A stretch of 64,000 nucleotides of DNA from Blasia pusilla (Eukaryota > Marchantiophyta > Marchantiopsida > Blasiales), in NCBI GenBank assembly GCA_050084515.1, contig CM114271.1, forward strand, positions 59,272,001 to 59,336,000. The letters are read 5' to 3'. The notes beneath the pieces are model-generated. The model made no database searches. It was not told the origin of the DNA and saw only the letters and a program-made list of their open reading frames with translations. Below, piece by piece: positions 13,826 to 24,720 of the stretch. A program made the position numbers and the translations under genes. How positions within the stretch are numbered: the stretch's first letter is position 1; every line of letters begins with the position of its first letter.

Positions 13826-14299
13826 CTAAGTACATTGAGGACAAATCCACCTTCCAGTAGGTACAACATCCATACGTGGAGTCAAACACATCATGTGCCA
13901 ACCCCTAGAACACCGATCACACAACAACATACGGGCTGCGTTACCAGCAGACCCACACAACATGCACCTCAAGCTAGCACGTATCATGGCTAAGCTTGGG
14001 TCAACAGTATCATCCACATTTGGAAGATGACATGGCGCACAATTACGCACATGGTCCTTCCAAACAACTCCATCACAACCCTCCAACATGAGAACTCCAG
14101 AAGCTAACACTTCGCTCACTTGTAAAATAGTGCGGCCTGCCGTCACATCCAACGTTGTCGGTGCAATCTGTTGCAAATAGACATAGTCCCCCACATGGAA
14201 CCTATGAATCGATGGTCGATAACCTCCATCCTGAATGGTTGCATACCGCAACGTACCCCTATGTTGAGCAATGGCAAGATTCTCAAAGGCTGTTGGCAT
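13826..14299 (-). CDS. Integrase C-terminal domain fused to a PHD finger (copy 1)
   Basis: An open stretch of 157 codons, the end of the pol polyprotein; its first Met is internal and not a real start. Residues 30-95 form the integrase tail, with GDYVYLQQ, AGRTILQVSEVLASGVLMLEG and NCAPCHLPNVDD, in the place where chromoviruses have GPY/F and a chromodomain. Residues 112-157 are a textbook PHD zinc finger: CMLC, then LLCDRC, GWHMMC and RWICPQC, with all Cys4-His-Cys3 ligands, the Trp before the His, and the Trp two residues before the last Cys pair. PHD fingers usually bind histone H3 tails. A role in steering integration is an inference by analogy with chromodomain integrases. The stop at 13,826 follows directly after the finger. 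Confidence 0.9.
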   Translation of the reverse strand: MPTAFENLAIAQHRGTLRYATIQDGGYRPSIHRFHVGDYVYLQQIAPTTLDVTAGRTILQVSEVLASGVLMLEGCDGVVWKDHVRNCAPCHLPNVDDTVDPSLAMIRASLRCMLCGSAGNAARMLLCDRCSRGWHMMCLTPRMDVVPTGRWICPQCT

Positions 14300-15280
14300 A
14301 ACTCTCCGAAAGAGCTCTGCCTATTGAGAACACACTCTCATCCACATCTCTGGGTCATCAAGGTTCACCACCTCACTAGACTCCGACAATTCTTTCTTTG
14401 GCAAGTCCGGATCTTGGCCGTATAATGTAAAAATAAGGTGAGAAGGAAGCCAAGGATGCTTGGCGACTGAACCTATACCCCATGGCTAACCATGGTTCCT
14501 GAATATCCCAGTCTCCAAGATGCCCCTTCTGTAGGCCATACTTACGCAATGCCCTCTTCAACGTCTAAACCACACGCTCAGCCAAACCATCCGCCTCTGG
14601 ATGATCTCGAGACGTGGTCCGATGATCAATCAACGCCTTGTCAGACAAGACCTGAAACTCACCCTGAAACTCTATACCTTGGTCGGTCAGCACTTCAGCT
14701 GGTGCACCAAAATGACTAAGCACTCTATCAAGAAACACGTACGCCATTCCCTCACTTGCCTTGTCAGGTAATGCCACCAACTCAATCCACTTGGAGAAGT
14801 GCTCCACCATCACCAACACATATCGATGATGTCGTACAGTCAACGGTAACGGTCCCGCAAAGTCCACACTCCAACGGTAACCCAACCCCATAATAGGCAC
14901 GAGTGTAACTGTGGTGTAGGGGCATTGAATGATGCCCTCACCCGGTCACAAACCATACAACGTGACACCAACTGTTGCACTTGAGTATGCATGCCACGCC
15001 ACCAATACTGACCAAGGAGTAAGCTATACGTACGCTTTACCCCAAAATGTCCCAACTCCTCATGGGCATGTCGCACAATGTGCTCTCTCTGAGCCAAATA
15101 CGGCACTACTCGTACTCTACCATCCTCCCACACACGAAGAATATGTGTTCCCTCCAATCGATACCTCGTAGCACGTTGAAGAACACGGTCTCGCTCCTTG
15201 GCACTCACTATGCTTGGCACCCTACTGGTCCGTAGGAACTTCAACACCAACGCATCATCATGAATATCACGCTGATCCGT
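14300..15280 (-). pseudogene. Integrase zinc-binding and catalytic core (copy 1), broken
   Basis: The HHCC zinc module is visible as HAHEELGHFGVKRTYSLL (15,020-15,073) and CMVCDR (14,942-14,961). The DDE core follows after a frameshift near 14,890: VDFAGPLP carries the first Asp, LTDQGIEFQGEF the second, and HPEADGLAERVV the Glu. At 14,565-14,567 a TAG stop replaces the Gln seen as CAA in copy 2. The frame then continues as KRALRKYGLQKGHLGDWD. Spacing and motifs are those of Ty3/gypsy integrases. It normally inserts the cDNA into chromosomes. Confidence 0.88.
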
Positions 15281-15469
15281 ACCACCATCTCCAACCTTAG
15301 GATCTGAAGGCTGGCCATCTACCCTCTGACTAGAGTAAGATATCATATGGTCCTCCATACTAGAGTCCACCCCTAACCAACATAAAAAAGCGGATGTATG
15401 CCAACCTGGCACCATCTCCTCATCAACCTCGCCATGCCATCTAGCCCGAGTTGTATCCTCTTGGCTAGT

Positions 15470-16024
15470 ACATGGGTTCCTACTCAACCCATCAGCATCA
15501 AGGTTGGCAACTCCACGTCTATGTACCACCTGGAAGTCATACTCCTGTAAGATAAGAGCCCACCGTGCAAGCTTCCATGTAAGCTTTTCAAACTCCATCA
15601 ACCACTTGAGCGGCTGCTGATCAGTAACAAGGGTAAATTGTGTGCCAAACAAGTGACACCTAAAGTGTGCCACATCCCACACTACTGCCAAGCACTCTCC
15701 CTCATATGAACTATAGCGCAACTCCGCTGCATTATTCGAACGACTTGCATAGGCCACCACAAAATCCATGTGCTCATCATCATGTTATGTCAACACCGCT
15801 CTAAGTCCCAACCTACTCCAATCAGTGTGTAACTGAAATGGGCGCCCTCTGATAGGTCTCCTCAAGATAGGCGCCGCCACCAACTGGGCCTTAAGCTCCA
15901 CAAAAGCTCTCTCCTGATCATCTCCCCAGTGCCACTCTTGATCTGATTTCAGCAATTGGTTCAAAGGCTTTGCCATAGCACTAAATCCCTTCACATACCT
16001 CCGATAGTAGTTCGCCAATCCCAT
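15470..16024 (-). pseudogene. RT connection and RNase H domain (copy 1), one stop
   Basis: MGLANYYRRYVKGFSAMAKPL and RAFVELKAQLVAAPILRRP are the tether between RT and RNase H in Ty3 elements. FQLHTDWSRLGLRAVLT begins RNase H; copy 2 reads LHIDWSMLGLGAVLT. A TAA stop at 15,785 follows, where copy 2 has Gln (CAA). The frame then resumes with FVVAYASRSNNAAELRYSSY, YEGECLAVVWDVAHFR, VTDQQPLKWLM and NLDADGLSRNP, the Ty3-type RNase H ending. The domain degrades the RNA template during reverse transcription. Confidence 0.9.
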
Positions 16025-16973
16025 GAATGCTCAAACTCTACTCACATCTACCGGACGCGGAATAAGTGCAATAGCCTCCATCTTTGCTTGCTGAACTCCC
16101 AAACCACCTGGATAGATCACATGACCCAAATACTCAACATCCTCATGGAAGAACTTATACTTTCCTAGATGCGAACATAGATCGTGAGCTTTCAACCGCT
16201 CAAACACCATCTGCAAATGTATCTGATGCTCCTCCACCGTGTTACTGAACACCAAGATATCATCAATGTAACACCGAACAAAATCCAACCCTGCTTGGAT
16301 CCTGTCCATCACTCTGTGAAACTCGGCAGGTGCATTCTTCAACCTAAAGGGTAAGAATTTCCACTGGTACAAACAATCCTTGCCATGAGAGTTGACACCC
16401 CAAAATGTTGTCTTGGCCTTGTCACTCTCCTGAATCGGCAATTGATGGTATCCTACCCGAAGATCCAAAGTACTGAAAATCTTTGCCTGTCCCACCACAT
16501 CAAAGATCTCCTCAGGTGTAGGCATGGCATACCTATCGGCCTTGGTTTGCCGATTGATAGGATGGTAATCTCCACACATCCGTGTAGTTGCCATGCATAT
16601 CCTTTTTAGCAGGCATGACAGTGGCTGATGCATACTCTCCATGCGACAACTCCACTAATCCAGCCTCCAAAAGGTCCAATGTCCTACTCTGAATAAGGTC
16701 CCTCTCCATATCACTATATCGGTAGAGATGACGGAAGATTGGCGTATCACTAGCCAAATCAATCCGTATAACGGGTCGAACCAGAGCACCCAACTCCTTC
16801 ATGCTAAAGGAAAAACAACTCTTATAAGCATGTAGGAACTGTGTCAAGCGTCGTTTCTCACCTCCCGTAAGCTTGGGCCCAAGTAATGGCTCCCAAGTCT
16901 CCTCCACTGGCACACTAGAGGGAGAGGACCATGCCATTGGTCGCTCACATAACCCCCTCACAAGATGGTACAC
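16025..16973 (-). pseudogene. Reverse transcriptase (copy 1), frameshifted
   Basis: The N-terminal part (16,533-16,973) shows TPIFRHLYRYSDMERDLI, ELSHGEYASATVMPAKKD. After a frameshift near 16,580 the frame continues with MCGDYHPINRQTKADRYAMP, FSTLDLRVGYHQLPI, LPFRLKNAPAEFHRVMD and the catalytic box CYIDDILVFS (about 16,250-16,275). The box is YIDD where most Ty3 elements have YVDD; copy 2 has lost this segment. The N-terminal frame overlaps the end of the methyltransferase frame by about 29 bp. Whether that reflects programmed frameshifting or decay cannot be decided from two damaged copies. Confidence 0.92.
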
Positions 16974-18417
16974 CCTTAGCTACACCATCATCTGAGCAAA
17001 TAACTCCTCTACCAGCATGAGCAACCAACTCCACATGGCCAGCCATTACATCCCATTTACTCCAAGGATGCAAAATACTACTCTCCTCGCCCCCAGCCGA
17101 TGCCTCTACCGTCGCGGTAACCATCGAGCTCACTACAAGGGGTGGAAGATCCACAGACATAGTTCGAAGTCGACGCTGCTCGGCCATACCAAGACTCAAA
17201 ATCCAAGTCAAACAATTCACGTCCATGGCCTGACCCAACACATGACGTCGTGAAGCCTCAGAAATGGAAGCAACCGCTGTCACCCCAATAGCAAATCCCA
17301 TCGCACGCTCTCTCTCATCAGCGGTAGGCTCCACCAACTGTCGCACATGAGAATCCCATACAAGCCTGGGACCACCTTCCTTGTATGCATGTGACGAGGG
17401 AAAACTCACAAATGTGGGTAGTGCCATCCTAGGCTGACCCACACGGTTCACCAATGCCATGGGTGACCGATCAATAACCCTCACCACCTGAGAAAGTCGC
17501 CCAATATCCAAGATACTATCCACTGTAAGGCAAGGATCCCGCTGCACTGCATCATATGCTCGACGTAGAACCTCCCTAGGCAACAAGTTTGTCCATCACA
17601 AGCGTGGACGATGTGCACGCGAGCCAACTCGCGCTGCATCCAACAACACCGCTGGTCCAATCCAAGACCGCACCTCATGAACACTCGCCATCATCTGGGT
17701 CCGAGTGTCACCCAACAATGGAACATTCTCCAGAATGTAAGCTAGAGCATGTGCCTGATGAACCTGAAGATGTCGTAACACCCGTAACATCTCCCAAAAC
17801 AATCGAGACCTAGGGTCGTGTAATCCCTCACCACGACCAACACATGTATGACCCTGACATGGCCATCCAACAATCACCAAATCCACAGGACCAACCCTCT
17901 CAAGATCTTGCGCCCCCAACAATGCAATGTGTGACGGCAAAGCACGCAGGTACCCACGAATAGCTGATGGTGGCAACAACTCAGGATATCTCCGCATCAA
18001 TTGACCAATATGTCGCGATGAGACTCTCTGGTCCATCTCATCTCGCTCCACATACACGTATCTCCGCACAGGAATATCGGCCTGCAACACTGCAGCCAAA
18101 CCAGTGCTAATCCCACCAAAGAGATCTAACACACAAATGCCCTCCCGCGGATACTGCCATACAATGGGTGTAGTATCCAAAGGGGATAACCCAACTGGAC
18201 CAGAAGTAGGAGTCCGCCGTGGGGCCTCCTCTTCCTCGTGAGGTATAACAGCCTCACACCAAGCCTCCTGCACTAGGCAATCAGCCTCCTGCCGTAGTGC
18301 CCCGCCCGAACTCCAAAGTGGCACATCCAACGATGAGGATGCAAGTGCTGCAAAACTAGGGACATCCTCTACCTCCTCATGCACAGGAGAATCCATAGCA
18401 CAAACATTACCCTCCAA
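16945..18417 (-). pseudogene. C5-cytosine DNA methyltransferase domain inside the gypsy polyprotein (copy 1)
   Basis: Two open stretches in one frame, interrupted by a single TGA at 17,596-17,598 where copy 2 has Trp. Visible motifs in order: I, VLDLFGGISTGLAAVL (AdoMet binding, about 18,085-18,132); a DNMT3-like VRRYVYVERDE; IV, GWPCQG with the catalytic Cys (17,851-17,868); VI, ENVP (about 17,721); VIII, GSRAHRPRL then WTN across the stop; and X, RRHVLGQAMDVNCLTWIL (about 17,202-17,257). The GI.TGL and RY...E pattern resembles DNMT3. The motif order is canonical, so it is not a rearranged plant DRM. It would methylate DNA cytosines with AdoMet. It sits between protease and RT. An in-frame TGA (18,424-18,426) separates it from the protease. 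Confidence 0.9.
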
Positions 18418-18423
18418 AAAGTC

Positions 18424-19056
18424 TCATGGGCAAGTGACTACTCCACTAAAACCAGCCACAGATGCTAACACCGTTGGGGAAGACCCTCCCGGTCGAGCCC
18501 CATAAATAAATCTCACACGAACTTGGCTCATACATCCATCCCCAGACTGCCAACCATGTCTATAAGATGCTGTCTCAATCCAGTAATCCATCTGAAAACC
18601 CATCGGGTACAATACTCCTCCAACTAGTACATCATACGACTCGGCTGATGTGACCATTGTAGGTACTCCCAATCGGGAGCTATCAGTCGCATGATCTGGT
18701 CTCAACTGTACAGACAACTTCTCCCGTGTCATGAATTGAGACCTATCATTGGCTCCTCCAAGTGATGTTTGAATCTGGAATGGGCAAGGCTCAAGCTCTG
18801 ACCTCCGAATACCCAAACCAATACATGCCGCCTTTCCCAACATCAAAGGTTGGGCACCAGAGTCTAACAAGACTCTATCTGGTCTATACACCTGTCCTGT
18901 AGGACTCACCAATCGGAATATCCCACTCCGGTTGTCCAACATACATACACCAAGTGTAAGCCTCTCACGATCAATGGCTAGCCGGGCTGGTAATGCATCC
19001 ATCTTCGCCGCTGCTGCCTTCCAAGTAGCATTGATATTCAATGCTACACTTGACAT
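18424..19056 (-). pseudogene. Retropepsin-like aspartic protease (copy 1)
   Basis: A 210-codon stretch in the same frame as gag and the methyltransferase. The active-site motif is VLLDSGAQPLMLGKA (around 18,835-18,880), with an upstream beta-hairpin FRLVSPTGQVYRPDRVLL. The C-terminal half has VTSAESYDVLVGGVLYPMGF, typical of the second hydrophobic strand of gypsy proteases. It cleaves the polyprotein. An upstream stop (19,057-19,059, followed by PSM) and the downstream TGA at 18,424 cut the frame. The first Met is not a true start. Confidence 0.85.
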
Positions 19057-19059
19057 AGA

Positions 19060-19596
19060 GGGTCACTCCACCGCAACACCCTCATCCACCTCAGCACGTG
19101 TAGCAGTAACACCCCCACATTCACACAACGTGGCTGCTAGCTAAAATACAAGAGCTAAGTCAACTCCTAAAGCCATCAGCTCCATGGCCGGAAAAAATGG
19201 GGATCCCAACACTGAAGTTGCCATCCGCATATCTTGCCTTTCGATGTTTGCATCCGTGACTACTACACGCGATGTAGATGCCTCGGTCCCCACTGTCGGC
19301 TCAATAGGCTGCGTAGGAACCATGGATGGAGTCCTAAGCACCTCAGACAACAAGAATGACTGGGGAAGCCTAGCCTGCCTCCCAACCTTACCCCTCTGTG
19401 GGTCCAACTCCGCAGTAGCACCACGTGGCTCTGATGCTTGAGTGGCTCCTCTCGTAACTGCAACTGATGCCTCAACCTGTGCTGCACTCGCCATATAAGA
19501 GAGATCATCCCCTCCATAAGAAGTGGAAGCCCATGCTCCCGAACCTGATCTATGTTGGATACCAGCCATAGTAGCCAACTTCTGCTCCCAAGCCAC
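19060..19596 (-). pseudogene. Gag-protease linker (copy 1)
   Basis: Low-complexity Ala/Thr/Gly-rich linker in the same frame as protease, with conserved islands shared with copy 2: VTRGA, AELDPQRGK, ARLPQSFLLSEVLRTPSM and LAATLCE. A TAG at 19,141-19,143 interrupts where copy 2 has Trp (EAFWLAATLCE). No catalytic motif is seen. Confidence 0.7.
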
Positions 19597-20990
19597 TCAG
19601 TCAGCGACCATAGGCGACTCTGTCGTAGTGGTAGGGGTGGCCAACGTAGGCTCTCCAACCACCGGTCCACCTCTACCACCACGGCCGTGGCCTGATCTCA
19701 ACTCTAGATGAAGATCAAAGCAACGTTCTCGAGGATGACTTGGTCTCCCGCAATGATCACACTGAGTTGGGGCCGACTGAGGCCCATCCTCCAAAGTCTG
19801 TCTCCCATCCTCTTGGGGACAAAACTTCCTAACATGATCACCTCCACATGTCCAACATGATCGCCCTTGCTGCGGGCAGCAAATGAAGGCAATGGTCTCT
19901 GCGCAAGTGTCCCTCTAGGACTGACCGAGGTCGTGTGTACCCCCCACGACTCCCACTACTACTACCACCACCACTACTACGAGACTGTGAGGTGGGCTAC
20001 TGAACATGAGCAGTAGTTGTTGTATCCCTACTGAATGCGGATGTCACCACTCTCTCCTTCACCATGTTAAGCTCAATCTTCTCAGATAGAGCAAACACAT
20101 GGGTCAATGTGGGTGAATCGTCACTCATAAGAGTAGCATCACGCACCTGTGGCGCAACTCTCTGTCCAAGATCCCATACCAAACCGGACTGCCGAGCCTC
20201 AATCACATCCTGGGTAATCGAAATCAAGCGTCGATACGAGTGTATGCCTCACGAAGACTCTCACCGGTCTTTCGCTCAAATTCTGAAGACTCCTCAACTT
20301 CGTGTCTTCACTCCACGATAGTTCTTCTTCAACCTCTTGAAGAACTCAGCAATCGGGCTAACGATGGTGGGGCACTAGTACCTCCACTAGTACCCCACTT
20401 GGTACCTCCATGGGTACCCCACTCCGGCTTATACTGCGTACCACTCAACGTCGGGTCGGGTGGCATAGTAGGAGCACTACTACCAATACCACCATGGGTG
20501 ATAGACACATAGCCTGGAGACCAATATTGTCTCCACGCCTCAATCTCAGCAACATGGTCCTTCCTAAACTCATGGTAATCATCCATGGGTGGTCCCTCCA
20601 AGTGCTGAAACAACCCCTTCCAAGCCAAGAAGGGTGTAAACAACGTGGCGTTCCGCAACATCTGCATATCACACCATGTATCAAACTCCTGCATGAAGTC
20701 CTCCAACTCAATGGTGCCCACTGCACCCGAGTATCATCATGGGCCCTTCATGGCCCCATATATCCCGTCCATGTCCCAAATCAATGGAGCTGCAACACTC
20801 GATAACAACGTAGAAGACTCGGTGTTTGGAACACCCTCGTCCTCCTCTTCATCAACCGTCGAAAGTGGAAAAGGTAGCCAATACCTAAATCCACTCCATG
20901 TGAAACCACCACTATCTGCACCATGGTCCCCAACCAGACCACCCGACAGCTCCGTGATGACCAAGGCCGATGCTGCACCACTACCAAATT
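19597..20990 (-). pseudogene. Gag with two CCHC zinc knuckles (copy 1), broken
   Basis: The structural protein of the virus-like particle. The capsid-like part reads VGTIELEDFMQEFDTWCDMQM, LAWKGLFQHLEGPP, then after a frame change FERKTGESLREAYTRI and LISITQDVIEARQSGLVWDL, typical of plant gag. A Gly-Thr repeat (WGTHGGTKWGTSGGT, near 20,390-20,440) lies between them. Two zinc knuckles follow: CWTCGGDHVRKFC (19,819-19,857) and CDHCGRPSHPRERC (19,720-19,761), which bind RNA. Consecutive stops near 20,733-20,739 and several frame changes break it. The N-terminal boundary near 20,990 is uncertain. Confidence 0.8.
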
Positions 20991-22472
20991 ACCACCACTA
21001 AGTAACGAAGTGACATTGATGTCGCTGTACTATTCTAGCTCTACTAGCTATGGGTGTAGGCAACCTAACCTCTCATCACCACAAGAAGCCTCCCACGGTC
21101 TAGTGGTCATCACTCCAGCCTCACTATCGGTAGCACACAATAGTAACACTACTCTGGAAATCAGCGTCAACCCTAACAATGGGCGCGCAAGCAAGAAAGA
21201 ACGATGGAGGGGATCCAAACACAGGAAGTCCAACAACAACCCTCCAATCGCAAACGAAAATCAAGGTAACACAATCCACAAACGTGGCGCCCCCTGAATC
21301 CATAAAACCCACCACACAATTCTAACGCAATAGCTACTCCGCCGCGGATTGATGACGTGCTAGTCGAACTTGCAGCACCTGAAAATATCACCTGCATGGA
21401 GAGGCTACACCGTACTATGCGCTAGAGGTCCATCATCCAAAAACCTGAGATGCATAAACGCCTAACATCTCTCCGAACAACACCAAATGAGCTACAACAG
21501 TGTGTACACTGCCATAGTTAAGAACTCAGCAGTTAAACGTCTTCCAAGCAGACTAGCCCAAACATGGGTGAGTTATGCAACACTCAAATCACAAATCCTG
21601 CAAAAACTTCCTCATGCCCAAGCAAGCATGCTTGCTTGCTTGCTCCTTGCTCCTTACTCCGCCTCTCACGCCCACTCGCCGCGAGCTACCACGAGTTGCC
21701 TCGAAGCCTCAAAACGCCGAGAAATGCTCGAGACATGCCCCGTTCGCCATGCTTTGCTATGGAGAGAGGCCCAACCAGGGTGCCCCCAATGGGATAGACG
21801 TCTCCAACAATGAACGAGTCACCAACCAACCAACCCCTCCAATCCGCTGTCCACCATAACCAGACCTTGAGCTACTCCGTGAAATTTTGATCAGCAATTA
21901 CTTCACAAATCCTTGACCAAAATTGAATCTGTTTCAACCAGAATTCAATTGACCACCATAGCTATCTCTCCACAAAAAATCAGCTACAACCAAACTCTGT
22001 ACTCCGAGCTAAAAATCAGACAAACTTGCTGTCCATACACCTCCAGAATCGCAAATCCGACAGCGCTTCCGCCCAGTTTCATGCACGCAGAAATCCGCAA
22101 CGCTCCACACACTCAAGCACATAGCTTCACATGAGATCACAATACAAGTAGCAACGGGAACCTCTCACCCAATCTGGATGAACTTCAACAGAGCTTCCGC
22201 ACTCCAAGCTCTCCACATCAGAAAACCGTCGAACACGAACCAGAATCTTCAATCCTTGATAACTTCCAACTCCCTTGACGAAATCCAGCGATCTAAAGCG
22301 CATTGGAAAGCTCTCAGCCAGGCGCTTCTTTTCCTCCCAACCATGCACCAGATTTACATCTCCAACAGAGGCTACAAGCCACGAACATCCACGGCTGAGA
22401 ACACAATCAGCCTTAACCAGATCCTACTGATCCACAATCGAAGCTACCATCGATCTACATAAGTTCTTTGAG
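20991..22472 (-). other. 5' leader of gypsy copy 1
   Basis: About 1.5 kb between the 5' LTR core and gag. No long frame with recognisable domains. A primer-binding site was sought next to the LTR: a TGG lies near 22,446 (TGGTAGCTTCGATTG on the - strand), about 27 bp inside the LTR end. It does not match the common initiator-Met site TGGTATCAGAGC, so I do not call it. Confidence 0.5.
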
Positions 22473-23804
22473 TGAAATCTGTGAAAGACCTACTCTCATA
22501 AAACACGTATATAATCACATACCACGAGCCAAACCCACTCCACGATGGGAGAATCTAGGTCGAAGCTTGCGGGAAACACCATAGCCAAGAGCTCTATGTC
22601 TCACCAGGTAATACATGGCCAGCACACAACCCAGGTGAAACTGTTGCTAGTTCCACCAGTTCGGTCCGATGTAAGAGCTTAGGGCCAGATCAGAAGATCA
22701 GATATGCAAGATATACTCCTTAACTACTGTAAACCCCACCTCTTTACCTTAAGAGGCTGGGGGAACTCTCTCCACTTCAGTATCACAATCCTATCCTCAC
22801 CCTACTAACCAAAACTCCTTCCTTTCTCTTGAGTGCTTTGAGTGGAGGGCAGTGGAACCCAACAAGCACACTCTACTTAGAATTCACAGTCAAGGATGAC
22901 CACGGCAAAGATAAGGTCCTCCAATGTGCTGCCTTGGACTAGTTGAATGTACCAAGGCATCCTCTAAAGTACACCCGACTCTAACCGATCAGGTAGTGCA
23001 ATCACCTTCTTCTTCTCCTCGTACCTTGTTGATCTGCTGTTCTCCCTTCTTGTTCAAGTAGTAGAAGACTTAACAGTGAGCCCATGGTCTTCTACCTCTG
23101 AGGGAGCTCAAGCATGACCTCTCTCTCTCTCCACTCACTAACTCTTATCACTTACCGGACACTGGAAGTCCAAGTTGTCACACCTGGAAGTAATCATGTG
23201 ATTGGTGTCAAAGGCCAAGCTTAGGTGGGCGAACAACAAGCTTTCCAAGCACACCTTGGTGGAGCACAATCTTGGAACCCAAGCTTGCCTCCCCTCTCTT
23301 GGTAGATCCTCTTGTCCTCTCCCTGCACTTTTGAATGATTAGTTGAATCATCTCCAAGAATCTCCCTTCATCAAGCCCTCCCCAACTCATCACTCAATCA
23401 TGCACATACTCGGATACAAGGCAATGGTGTGAACTCATTTCAGGGCTACCTCTGTGTATCACAAAATCATAGAGTACATGAGAGACCTTCTTAGTCTCAG
23501 CCCCCTTCAAGCACACTACACACTACCTAGACTGGGAGCACAAAGCAGTCTTTGGTTAGCTTGGCTCAAGAGATCGAGTGTCTACTAGCCAACAAACATG
23601 TCTATGCCCGCCTTCAAGCAAACCCACCAGAGTATTTATAAGTGAAGTTGAGAGCCCTCTTCTTCCTTGAGCTTCTCGTAGGTTCCTACCTTCCTAAAAA
23701 TCTACCTCCCCTAAGCATCTGCCTGAAATTTCGACCTCATCTACTTGAACCTGTTCTCACTAGCATTTCCCAAGCTTGCTTCTTCTCAAGCTGGTTCGAG
23801 ATTC

Positions 23805-24330
23805 CCTTAGGTGCTCCTCACCTGATCTCACCTGATCTCCTAGTTGCTCCTCACCTGATCTCACTGATCTCTCCTGCTGCTCCTCGGTGATAATTACTTC
23901 CTGTTGCTTCTCACCGATCTCCTCATTTGCTAATTACTTCCCTCTGCTCCTCACCTAATCATTACTTCCTGTTGCTCCTCACTGATCTCACCTGATCTCC
24001 TCGGTGATAATTACTTCCCTGCTGCTCCTCTGATCTCCTCACCGCTCTCTCACTGATCTCACTGATCTCCTCGATCTCACTGCTCCTCACGATCTCACCT
24101 GATCTCCTAAGCCGCTCCTCACTGATCTCCTCATTTGCTCCTCACCTGATCTCACATGATCTCCTCGGTGATAATTACTTCCCTCTTGCTCCTCACTGAT
24201 CTCACTGATCTCTCTCGGTGATAATTACTTCCCTGCTGCTCCTCACCTGATCTCACATGATCTCCTCGGTTGATAATTACTTCCCTGCTGCTCCTCCGAT
24301 CTCACTGATCTCGATCTCCTGCTCCTCACC
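23805..24330. repeat. Imperfect minisatellite of ctcctcacctgatctc-type units
   Basis: Repeated short modules (TGCTCCTCACCTGATCTC, CTCCTCGGTGATAATTACTTCC and variants) in irregular order for about 520 bp, inside the nested element at 22,597-24,849. No coding role is seen. Confidence 0.85.
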
Positions 24331-24720
24331 GATAAGGCCTAACAGTCGAATGTGTAGCTTTCGAAACTTTTGGGGTCGACTATCCTACATCAGCACCATG
24401 TCCCCCTCCTTCACTGGATCATGTTGTATTCGGTTATCAAACCTCATCTTCCTTTGTCCGAACGGCCTTGGTCTTCTCTAATCTTTGCCTTTCTCTCCTC
24501 CTCTAGGGCATCAATCATATCCACCTGCTATCTTTGCCACCTTCGGGTTGGAAGTGCCCTTCTAGAGTATGATGGGTCTTCAACTCCAACTCTACTACCG
24601 GGGAGAGGGTTCGCCCATACACCAAGAAGTAGGGACTTTTCCTGTGGTGCTCTTCTCGTTGAGTTGTAAGCATGGACAGTGAAGCTAATTTCTGTCCCAA
24701 CTCGATATGTGAGCTGCCAC
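24330..24720 (-). pseudogene. Ty3/gypsy integrase C-terminal remnant in the nested element
   Basis: One frame gives MGQKLASLSMLTTQ, then HHRKSPYFLVYGRTLSPVVE, as in gypsy integrases (SPY/FxLVYG, PVE). The continuation in other frames gives RFDNRIQHDPVKEGDMVLM, ending in DSRPQKFRKLH, the GD(L/M)VL region before the LTR. This is a different gypsy lineage from the methyltransferase-bearing element, which lacks these motifs. Several stops. Confidence 0.7.
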
